Source: an uncultured Clostridia bacterium
GTDB taxonomy: Bacteria > Bacillota > Clostridia > TANB77 > CAG-508
DNA length: 6,353 nt
Direction: 5' to 3'
NCBI GenBank assembly: GCA_934168355.1
Contig: CAKPNI010000052.1
Location: 1-6,353 of the forward strand
The notes under the pieces were generated by a model. That model searched no databases, had not been told where the DNA came from, and was given only the letters and a program-made list of their open reading frames with translations. The position numbers and the translations under genes are program-made. Every line of letters begins with the position of its first letter. Position 1 is the stretch's first letter. Below are positions 1 to 6,353 of this stretch, in pieces.

Positions 1-3000
1 TGTAGAATCCCCAAGTTTTGCAGCTAACCTTACCTCATCTATTGACATAAATTCTTCTCCACTTTTTGCTGCCTCATAAAGAGATTTTGCAGCAATAGGT
101 CCAAATCCTGCAATACTTGAAAATGGTGGTCTAATTCCATCATCTTCAACCAAGAAATTCTTGTAATGAGATTTATATAAATCAATTGGTAAAAATTTTA
201 TTCCTCTTTCATACATTTCTAAAACAAGTTCAAGAACTGCATACATATCTTGTTCTTTTTTAGTTGCTGTATTTCCTTTCATATCAATTTCTTTCATTTT
301 ATTTTTTACTTTGTCTTTTCCTAAAATCATAGATGCTGCATCAAAGTTGTCTGCTGCCCTTATTGAGAAAAATGCTGAATAATATGCTTTTGGAATATGA
401 ACTTTAAACCAAGCAATTCTAAATGCATTTGTTACATATGCTGCTGCATGAGCTTTTGGGAACATGTATTTTATTTTTTCACATGATTCTATATACCATT
501 CTGGTACATCATGTTCTCTCATCATTGCTTTATATTCTTCCCATTTTGGCTCTTTTCCTTTTGCAACTTTTCCTTTACGCACTGCTTCCATTATTTTGAA
601 AGATTTATTAGGGTCTAGTCCTTTTTTTATTAGATATATCATTATATCATCACGACAACATATAGCTTCTTTTAGGGTTACTGTTCCATTTTCTATTAAT
701 GTTGCTGCATTATTAAGCCATACGTCAGTTCCATGTGATAGTCCTGATATTCTTATTAATTCATCAAATGTTGTAGGTTTTGTGTCTACTAGCATTCCTC
801 TTACGAATTTTGTTCCAAATTCTGGAACTCCAAAGCTCCCTACTTTTGACCTTATTTGCTCTGGTGTTACTCCTAAACTTTCTGTTGAGCAAAATAGTGA
901 CATTGTTGCTTTATCATCTAGTGGTACTTTTGTTGGGTCAACTTTTGTTATATCTTGTAACATTCTTATAACTGTTGGGTCATCGTGTCCTAGTATATCT
1001 AGTTTTAATAGGTTTTGGTCTATTGAGTGATAATCAAAGTGTGTTGTTATAATATCTGAATTTGGGTCATCTGCAGGGTGCTGAACAGGTGTAAATTCAT
1101 ATATCTCTCTTCCTTTTGGCACAACTATAATTCCACCCGGATGCTGTCCTGTTGTTCTTTTTATTCCTGTACATCCTGCTGCTAACCTAGTTGCCTCTGC
1201 TTGACTTACTGGTATATTTCTTTCTTCGAAATATTTTTTTACATATCCAAATGCTGTTTTGTCTGCTACTGTACCAACTGTTCCAGCTTTAAATGTTGTT
1301 CCTTTTCCAAATATTACTTCTGTATATTTATGTGCTTTTGCCTGATATTCTCCAGAGAAGTTTAAGTCTATATCTGGCTCTTTGTCTCCATTAAATCCAA
1401 GGAATGTTTCAAATGGTATGTCCATTCCGTCTTTATCAAGTCTTGAACCACATTTAGGACACTTTTTATCTGGTAAGTCAAATCCATTTCCATAGCCATA
1501 ATCTGTAAAATCTACATATTTACATTTAGGACATCTATAGTGGGGTGGAAGCGAATTAACCTCTGTTATACCTGTCATATTTGCAACAAAGGACGAACCG
1601 TACTGAACCTCTTGAACCAACTATATAGCCATCTTCATTTGATTTCCATACCAGTTTTTGCGCAATTATGTACATAACTGAGAATCCATTTTTTATTATT
1701 GAATCTAACTCTTTGTCTAGTCTTGTTTGTACCTGTTCCGGCAAAACATCTCCATATAATTTGTGTGCTTTATCATATGCTATATCTTTTATTGTTTGCT
1801 CACATCCCGGAATGTGTGGTGGGCATTTTTCTTGTGATATTGGTGCTATTTGTTCACACATATCTGCTACTTTATTTGTGTTTGTTACTACAACTTCATA
1901 TGCTTTTTCTTCTCCTAAGTATTGGAATTCATCTAACATTTCGTTTGTTGTTCTTAAATATAGTGGAGCTTGGTTATCCGCATCTTTGTATCCTTGACCT
2001 GCTTCAAGTATCCTACGATACACTTCGTCTTGTGGATCCATAAAATGAACGTCACATGTTGCAACAACTAGTTTATTAAGCTTTTCTCCTAGTGCTACAA
2101 TTTTTCTATTTATGTCTTTTAAAGCTTCATCATCTTTTACTACACCATTTCTTACTAAGAATTCATTATTTCCAATTGGTTGAATTTCTAGGTAATCATA
2201 ATCATTTGCAATTTCTTCAATTTCTTCATCTGACCTTCCAAGTTCTATTGCTTGATATAGTTCTCCTGCTTCACAGGCACTTCCTAGTATTAGTCCTTCT
2301 GAATATTGTTTATATATACTTTTTAATATTCTTGGCTTTTTGTAAAAGTATTTTAGATGTGAAATTGAAACTAGTTTATATAGATTTCTTAGTCCTACAT
2401 AGTTTTTGGCAAGTATTATTGCGTGATATGGTTGTAGTCTTTTATATTCTTCTGCTTTGGCTTTTTCATCTTCGCATTTAGCAGCTATATCTCCAACAGT
2501 TTTAGCCCCTCTTTCCTTTAACGTTTTCATCATTTCTCTTAAAACTTTAACTGTTGTGTCAACATCATCTAATGCACGGTGGGCTACTTCTACTTTTATT
2601 TTTAAATGTTCTGCAATTTTTCCTAATTTATGTTTTTTTAGCTCTGGATATAGCTTTCTAGCTAGTGGCAATGTATCTACATATGTATAGTCAAATTCAT
2701 ATCCTAAGTCTTTTGCTATGGTTTTTAGAAATCCTATATCAAATGTGGCATTATGTGCAACTAGCACAGTTCCTTTTATAAATTCTAAAACTTTTGGGAA
2801 CATCTCTTCTATTGTTGGTGCATCTTTTACCATATCATCTGTAATTTTTGTTATTTCCTGAACCCTTTCTGGTATATGCTTTTCGGGGTTTACAAATTCA
2901 CAAAATTCTTCTAGAACTTCTCCGTCTTTTATTTTCATTATTCCTATTTCTGTTATTTTTTCTGTTTTGGCTGAAAGTCCTGTTGTTTCTAAGTCAAGTA

Positions 3001-4372
3001 CGCAATATGTTGTATCCATACTTTGTCCTTTATCATTTACCACAACAGGTGAACCGTCTGGTACTAAATAGGCTTCTACTCCATATATTATTTTCATGTC
3101 TGGGTTATCTAATCCTAATAATTTATGTGCCTCTGGAAATGCTTGTACAACTCCATGGTCTGTTATTGCTAGGCTTTTCCATCCCCATTTCATTGCCCTT
3201 TTTATTAGGTCTGTTGCTGATGTCATTGCATCCATAGAACTCATTTGTGTGTGCATATGTAGTTCTACTCTTTTTATTTCGGCTAAATCTTGACGTATTT
3301 GCCTTTTTATTCCCTCTGTTTCTATTACGACATTTGCTAAAATTTCCATTTCGTGTGTGAAATTACTTATTCCTGATTTTCCCTCTAATTTTACTCCTTT
3401 TGCTGATGATAGTCTTGTTACTATTTTTTGCTTTTCTTCTGGCTTTGCAAATACTTTACATGTTATTGTACTTGTTCCATCATAGACATTAAATGAAATT
3501 AGGAATTTACCACTTTTTAGTTCTTTTTCTTCTATGCTTCCTCCTAATATTTCTCCGCTTATTGCTGCCATATCATCGTCTGGCGAAATGTCTACCACTT
3601 TTATTATGTTTGTTCTTAGGTTTGGATTTCTTCCACATATTAATGGTGTCTCTTCTTCTGACTCTTCGAAAACAGGTGGCATATCTGGTGGAGGTGGAAT
3701 TGGTGGAATGTCTGTTTGTGGTATGTCTTGGTGGTTGGCTTTTGCATTGTCTTTTTGGCTTTTGTTTTCGTGCTTTTTGTTTGCCATTTCTTCTGCTATT
3801 TTTTCTCCTATTGCCATGTGCTCTAGGGCTTTTTGTATTGCTATTTTTTTGCTTTGTTCTCTTTTTTGTTCTAGTGCTTTTTCGTCTTCTTCGTTTATGT
3901 TTTCTACAAATTCTATTTTGTAATTATATCCAAATAAATTTTTTATTACTCTTTCTAGCTCTCTGTCTAGTTTTCTTGCTCTTAGAAAGTCTGCTCCTTT
4001 GATTTTCATGTTTACCGTTATTTTGTTATTTTTTACTTCTATTGTGCTTTTTAGTAGTATCATTGGCCTCATTAGTGGATATTTATGCACCATGTAACAT
4101 ATTAGGTTTTCCCATTCTTTTTCTATTGGTTTTATTGTTACTTTTTCGGTGTATTTTATTTTGATGTCTATATTTGAAAATTGAAATCTTTCTTTTAGGA
4201 ATTTTTCAAAATACCATAATTCTTTTATTTCTAGGTAATTTTCACTTTCTAGGTCTATTTCTAGTACGTTTGCTTTTTTTATGAAGTTTAATTCTAGTAT
4301 TTTGGCTTGATTTATTACGTTTTCTGTTTGATAGTCACTAAATACGGTTTTTATTTGTTTTGTTGTTTGCAT
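1..4372 (-). CDS. polC: DNA polymerase III alpha subunit, PolC type (frameshifted; 3' end outside window)
   Basis: Replicative DNA polymerase with built-in 3'-5' proofreading, working at the fork in Gram-positive bacteria. The uncorrected frame from ATG 4372 gives 938 residues ending at 1556, but family similarity stops after V924. Dropping one base at about 1600 continues the frame to base 1, giving 1457 residues; B. subtilis PolC has about 1437. Seen in order: N-terminal domain (1-195); proline-rich linker (198-243); OB fold (about 265-350); PHP domain (LHMHT 371-375, TDHG 404-407, CDVHF 773-777), split by a DEDDh exonuclease (D460/E462 in DLETTG, D545 in HNATFD, H598 and D603 in HRALDD). 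After correction: zinc-type cysteines 947/950/971/974, polymerase carboxylates D1000 and D1002 in PDIDLNFSG, and KLDILGHDDPT (1123-1133). No stop is reached; about 30-35 C-terminal residues should lie beyond the window. The start is set by AAAGGAG 7 nt upstream. Identity is very secure; whether the gene is intact depends on the frameshift being real. Confidence 0.96.
1594..1606 (-). other. Single-base frameshift in polC (extra base at about 1600)
   Basis: On the minus strand the codons for GSRGSV (919-924) are followed by CGG TTC GTC, which leads to 14 unrelated residues and TAA at 1556-1558. Removing one base gives GGT TCG TCC and the conserved PolC continuation GSSFVANMTGITEVNSLPPH. The surplus base is the C at 1600, or equally the last base of the GTA codon at 1601, because either deletion gives Val-Gly. 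The next in-frame ATG (1578-1576) has no ribosome binding site, so a separate second polypeptide is unlikely. An assembly or sequencing error is the simplest explanation for an essential gene; a true mutation or recoding is less likely. Confidence 0.9.
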
Positions 4373-4379
4373 TTTCTCG

Positions 4380-4386
4380 CTCCTTT
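4380..4386 (-). promoter_or_regulatory. polC ribosome binding site
   Basis: AAAGGAG on the minus strand, 7 nt before ATG 4372. It is a near-perfect anti-16S match at ideal spacing and fixes the polC start. Confidence 0.9.
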
Positions 4387-4394
4387 GAGAGTGA

Positions 4395-4423
4395 ATTATA
4401 TATCATTTTTTGTTTTTGTTCAA
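4395..4423 (-). promoter_or_regulatory. Sigma-A type promoter of polC
   Basis: Minus strand: -35 box TTGAAC (4423-4418), a 17-nt spacer, and a consensus -10 box TATAAT (4400-4395). The -10 ends 22 nt before the polC ATG. A start site near 4388 would make the leader only about 16 nt, nearly all of it ribosome binding site. With the terminator just upstream, this suggests polC is transcribed alone. Inferred from sequence only. Confidence 0.75.
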
Positions 4424-4436
4424 TTTTGATTTTAGT

Positions 4437-4472
4437 TTTTTTTGGTGGTTTTTCTCTTTTTTTGGTGGTTTT
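4437..4472. repeat. Short direct repeat (T-run, GGTGG, T-run) upstream of the polC promoter
   Basis: The 16-mer TTTTTTTGGTGGTTTT (plus strand) occurs at 4437-4452 and again at 4457-4472, a 20-nt offset. On the minus strand it is an A-rich tract with two CCACC cores 13-50 nt upstream of the -35 box. It could be an A-tract UP-like or protein-binding element, or simple slippage in low-complexity DNA. No function is shown. Confidence 0.6.
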
Positions 4473-4483
4473 GCTTATTTTTT

Positions 4484-4530
4484 GAAAAAATTAAACCCGA
4501 AAATACTTTTTTGTACTTTCGGATTTAATT
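4484..4530 (-). terminator. Intrinsic terminator upstream of polC
   Basis: Minus-strand arms 4530-4513 and 4506-4489 form an 18-bp stem containing two G-U wobbles and no other mismatch, around a six-A loop (4512-4507). The loop-proximal pairs are AAGTAC/GTATTT and the core is CCGAAA/TTTCGG. The 3' arm runs straight into a U tract (4490-4484). The two imperfect pairs are G-U only on the minus strand (A-C on the plus strand), and only that strand has the U tail, so it ends leftward transcription arriving from the PHP remnant side and insulates polC. Confidence 0.88.
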
Positions 4531-4534
4531 AATT

Positions 4535-4606
4535 TCAAATAAATTTTTGTATATATTCAATTAAATATAATGGAACATTCAAAATTTTTCCATCTAATTT
4601 CAAGAT
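4535..4606 (-). pseudogene. Possible vestigial gene tail (23 codons)
   Basis: The stretch 4673-4373 between the PHP remnant and polC has no full gene. Within it, one minus-strand frame bounded by TGA codons (4609-4607 and 4537-4535) reads ILKLDGKILN followed by VPLYLIEYIQKFI. It has a normal protein-like composition, and its stop lies 5 nt before the terminator stem, where a real gene would end. It has no start codon or ribosome binding site of its own. It may be the last trace of a deleted gene whose terminator survives. I do not recognise the family, and chance is quite possible at this length. Confidence 0.22.
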
Positions 4607-4700
4607 TCACATTTTTGCAAAGTTTTTTATTAATTTTATCACGTTTTTGCAATTTTTTTTGATTAATTTATCACATTTTTGTTTTATTCATCACATTTTT
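4607..4700. repeat. Degenerate tandem repeats containing TCACATTTTT
   Basis: TCAC(A/G)TTTTT starts at 4607, 4639, 4671 and 4691 (plus strand), giving spacings of 32, 32 and 20 nt. The first two units continue with GCAA, a T-run and ATTAATTT(T)A, so about three imperfect 32-nt copies plus a shortened one can be seen. The right-most copies overlap the last codons and stop of the PHP remnant, suggesting that the 3' end of that gene was duplicated by slippage and then drifted. The copies are too similar in phase, and lack unique spacers, to be a CRISPR array. Confidence 0.6.
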
Positions 4701-5118
4701 TAACAAATACTCTTCTGTTATCGGAACCGTTCCCTCTACACCATATCCAAGCTTTTGTTTTTCATCTCTATGGAAATCGCTTCCTCCACTTATTTTTAAA
4801 TTTTTCTCTTTCGTAATTCATAATTTCTTCATCTGTTTTTTGTTAATCAAATTGCTTTTGTTTATTTCTTTCCAATTAAAATTATATCCTAACATATGAA
4901 AATCTTTATGTTCATATACAAAATCAAATTCTATTCCTGTTATAATTTTTATTCTATAAGTATTTATTTTCTTGCTTTCAATTTCGTCATATGCTCCGAA
5001 CAACATTATGGTCACAAAATGATATTGTTGTTATTCTTTGTTGATTCCCCCTTTCTAAAATTTCCTCTACTTTTAGTCTACCATCTGAATTTGTGGTATG
5101 TACATGTAAATCAATCAT
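4671..5118 (-). pseudogene. Decayed PHP-domain metal-dependent phosphoesterase
   Basis: PHP proteins use clustered His/Asp/Glu residues to bind metals and hydrolyse phosphoesters. ATG 5118 has AAGGA 8 nt upstream and reads MIDLHVHTTNSDG, the classic PHP opening (H5, H7, D12), then SFCDHN (D36, H37). After V40 one extra base (C at 4998) breaks the frame. Removing it restores GAYDEIE, ITGIEFDFVYE (E63) and FHMLGYN (H74). From about residue 86 the sequence is no longer PHP-like and reaches a TGA (4820-4818). The same frame then resumes a good C-terminus, KISGGSDFHRDEKQ (D114, H116) through GYGVEGTVPITEEYLL to TGA 4673-4671. The corrected product would be about 148 codons, roughly half a typical single-domain PHP protein, so the middle metal ligands are missing. 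Out-of-frame TDEEIMNY before the second block points to a further small indel. It is dead, and distinct from the PHP domain within PolC. Confidence 0.85.
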
Positions 5119-5182
5119 TTACAAATTCCTTCTTTAATTTATATTTGAACCACATTTCATTTTTTATTTCCAGCATATAAAT

Positions 5183-5225
5183 AAAAGTTGAAACTAAAGA
5201 GATTCCCCCCTTGGTTCCAACTTTT
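5183..5225 (-). terminator. Probable terminator hairpin after the antitoxin gene
   Basis: On the minus strand AAAAGTTGGAAC (5225-5214) pairs with GTTTCAACTTTT (5194-5183), a 12-bp stem with one G-U wobble. An inner AAG/CTT can extend it around a G-rich loop holding GGGGGGAATCT. The 3' arm continues as UUUUAUUUAU. It lies 63 nt past the antitoxin stop and 65 nt before the PHP remnant start, so it probably ends the toxin-antitoxin transcript. The tail is less U-pure than that of the terminator at 4484. The plus-strand copy has one A-C mismatch but is followed by GATTTTTTAT, so it could work both ways. The remaining antitoxin-PHP spacer holds no other clear signal. Confidence 0.5.
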
Positions 5226-5287
5226 GATTTTTTATATTTAATTATCTCATTTCCAGTATTAGTAGTTTACATTATTTTTTTGTGTTG

Positions 5288-6040
5288 TCAATATATTTCC
5301 TCAAATTTGTGGTATTTTGTTATAGTTTCTGGTTTTATTTCTGAAAATGATATCCAACTACTTTTCTTTGTCATTGTCCAAGGTGTACTTTCTCTATGAG
5401 TTAAATCTACTAACTGTCTTGCTGTTAATTGCCCATATTTTTTTAGTGTGACATCTATACTTATTATCTTTCCAGTTCCATCTTCTGCAAACAATATTCT
5501 ACTTTTAGCTGGCATTTCTGAAACTGTTGAACTTATGCCTCCTCTTTCTTCATCTATTGGTTTATAGCCATATTTTTTATATCTTTTATATACAGTATCT
5601 ACTACTGGTCCATATTTAAATGCATATATTGTGTCTGTAAATAGTTCTTTTCCAGTTTCACATAAATAATCCGCAAAGCATAAATATACTAATTTTTGTA
5701 ATTTTAATTGTGTGCATTCTATTTTTGATAATATATATTTTGCAATATCTATCCCTTCTAATTTTCTGTCTTTTTTTATTAATTTTATGAATTTATCTAG
5801 ACTACTAATAACTTCAACATCTTTAAAGAAGTAATCTGAACTACATACAGATTCCCATGTTCTATCTTCTGCCTGTATCATATGTGTTGAAATAGATACA
5901 TCTTTACCACATTCTTCTGTAATTCTTTTTAAATATCTTTTTAAATCTTCTTGTATATCTTCATCATCAACTATATAATCCATTGCTATTCTTTTTCCTA
6001 ATGAATATGAACTGCTCATGAATATAAAATGTGTTACCAT
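5288..6040 (-). CDS. Panacea-domain (DUF4065/SocA-like) antitoxin
   Basis: A 250-residue cytoplasmic protein, likely the antitoxin that binds and neutralises the RelA/SpoT-like protein encoded just upstream. The Panacea domain spans about 97-228. Its hallmarks are IAKYILSK then TQLKLQKLVYLCFADYL (99-126), AFKYGPVVDTVYKRYKKYG (140-158) and LTARQLVDLTHRESTPWTMT (205-224). Residues 1-95 form a separate N-terminal part, acidic at 24-33 (VDDEDIQEDL), that I do not recognise; in Panacea antitoxins regions outside the core often differ with the toxin partner. The start at 6040 is supported by AAGGGGGG 6 nt upstream; the alternative Met8 (6019) has no such site. The ATG overlaps the upstream stop by 7 nt (ATGGTAA), implying translational coupling, as is common for toxin-antitoxin pairs. 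Pairing of Panacea antitoxins with toxic small alarmone synthetases is known; for this pair it is inferred from domains and overlap. The reading frame is intact. Confidence 0.87.
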   Translation of the reverse strand: MVTHFIFMSSSYSLGKRIAMDYIVDDEDIQEDLKRYLKRITEECGKDVSISTHMIQAEDRTWESVCSSDYFFKDVEVISSLDKFIKLIKKDRKLEGIDIAKYILSKIECTQLKLQKLVYLCFADYLCETGKELFTDTIYAFKYGPVVDTVYKRYKKYGYKPIDEERGGISSTVSEMPAKSRILFAEDGTGKIISIDVTLKKYGQLTARQLVDLTHRESTPWTMTKKSSWISFSEIKPETITKYHKFEEIY

Positions 6041-6353
6041 TGTTTTCCCCCCTTTTTTTCTTTATTTTCATTTTCCCATTTTACATAATCTTGTTTGTAT
6101 TTTTCATGAGATTTTATATTATTATTCTCATCTTTTTTGTTCCATATTTGTAATTCCCATTGAAAACTATAATTATCTTTTTTAAAGTATACATGTGTTG
6201 CTTTGTATTCTTTTTTGGAAGAATCTATACACTTTAAATTATTATATTTAGTATCTATCAATTTAAAAATTTCATCAAACGATATATCAGTATTACAAAT
6301 TATTCTTATACCAAATAAGTCATTAAAACATTTATTAATTGGTACTTTTCCAT
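6034..6353 (-). CDS. RelA/SpoT-domain protein, probable toxSAS-type toxin (5' part outside window)
   Basis: The frame is open from the right edge to TAA 6036-6034, giving 105 visible C-terminal residues. The first visible motif, FNDLFGIRII, matches the Mg-binding DLxGxR strand of RelA/SpoT synthetase domains (Asp is visible residue 11). Next come YKATH (Y49, H53), the place of the base-stacking Tyr, and WELQIW (E66, Q68), the place of the catalytic Glu in E(V/L)QIRT, then SHEKYKQDY. The tail is lysine-rich and ends GGKQW. These enzymes transfer pyrophosphate from ATP: housekeeping ones make (p)ppGpp, while toxic ones modify the CCA end of tRNA or make other alarmones, stopping growth. I favour the toxin class because a Panacea antitoxin gene overlaps its stop; which reaction it performs cannot be told. 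The N-terminal ATP-binding half is not visible. A TTG at 6261 is internal, not the start, because the domain continues upstream of it. Confidence 0.8.
   Translation of the reverse strand, partial: GKVPINKCFNDLFGIRIICNTDISFDEIFKLIDTKYNNLKCIDSSKKEYKATHVYFKKDNYSFQWELQIWNKKDENNNIKSHEKYKQDYVKWENENKEKKGGKQW
6047..6054 (-). promoter_or_regulatory. Antitoxin ribosome binding site inside the toxin gene
   Basis: AAGGGGGG on the minus strand, 6 nt before ATG 6040 and within the last codons of the upstream gene (its Lys-Gly-Gly-Lys). The strong site could let the antitoxin be made in excess of the toxin while still coupled to it. Confidence 0.75.

Noticed and set aside
464..1030. Long plus-strand open frame (188 codons)
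   Set aside because: It lies opposite the well-conserved palm/fingers region of polC, is Ser/Phe-rich, and has no convincing ribosome binding site; it is a shadow of the real gene. The same applies to the other plus-strand frames between 780 and 4002.
1..1578. Second polC half translated separately from ATG 1578
   Set aside because: There is no Shine-Dalgarno sequence before it, and it falls inside a conserved strand of PolC rather than at a domain border.
1597..1606. Classical programmed frameshift site
   Set aside because: There is no slippery heptamer, and the P-site Val tRNA would not re-pair after a +1 slip. Only a CGG-specific mechanism remains, and that is listed as a testable finding.
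4607..4700. CRISPR array or attachment-site cluster
   Set aside because: The 32-nt spacing comes from back-to-back degenerate copies with no unique spacers, and no cas or integrase gene is nearby.
4818..5015. Separate 65-codon minus-strand gene
   Set aside because: Its central and later part (GAYDEIE to HMLGYN) continues the PHP frame begun at 5118. Its first residues (MTIMLF) are just an out-of-frame reading of DHNVV, and it has no start signal of its own.
4896..5180. Plus-strand 94-codon frame and the 62-codon one at 5211-5399
   Set aside because: They lie antisense to the PHP remnant and the antitoxin, are hydrophobic through T-rich composition, and have no recognisable domain or ribosome binding site.
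6034..6261. Complete 75-residue protein starting at TTG 6261
   Set aside because: The frame stays open to the window edge and the upstream residues include the RelA/SpoT DLxGxR motif, so the TTG codes for an internal leucine.

Overview
The window is AT-rich and reads almost entirely on the minus strand. It looks like chromosomal DNA of a low-GC Gram-positive bacterium, most likely a Clostridia-type Firmicute. The reasons are a PolC-type replicative polymerase, strong AAAGGAG/AAGGGGGG ribosome binding sites and A/T-ending codons. No species is claimed.

Layout, in minus-strand reading order (right to left). (1) 6353-6034: the C-terminal half of a RelA/SpoT-fold nucleotide pyrophosphokinase-like protein, cut by the window edge. 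(2) 6040-5288: a Panacea (DUF4065/SocA-like) antitoxin whose start overlaps the previous stop by 7 nt. I read the pair as a toxin-antitoxin module (toxSAS-type toxin plus PanA-type antitoxin). (3) 5225-5183: a hairpin that probably ends this operon. (4) 5118-4671: a decayed PHP-domain phosphoesterase gene with an intact start and C-terminus, one inserted base, an internal deletion and an in-frame stop. (5) 4700-4607: degenerate tandem copies of a TCACATTTTT-containing unit, mostly at 32-nt spacing. (6) 4606-4535: a 23-codon vestige ending just before a strong intrinsic terminator (4530-4484). (7) 4423-4373: a well-formed promoter and ribosome binding site. (8) 4372-1: polC, DNA polymerase III alpha subunit of the Gram-positive type, running off the left edge about 30-35 codons short of its expected end.

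The main anomaly is that polC, normally essential, is broken by one extra base at about 1600. Restoring the frame gives a continuous 1457-residue PolC with all the catalytic motifs I looked for. The PHP remnant carries the same kind of lesion at 4998. In both, one base is added between a Val and a Gly codon, creating an in-frame CGG, and these are the only in-frame CGG codons I found in the window. Assembly error or coincidence is the simplest reading, but the pattern can be tested.

Functionally, polC appears to be transcribed on its own, insulated by the terminator from the accessory segment upstream. That segment (toxin-antitoxin pair, dead PHP gene, repeats) looks like a small variable island next to a housekeeping gene.
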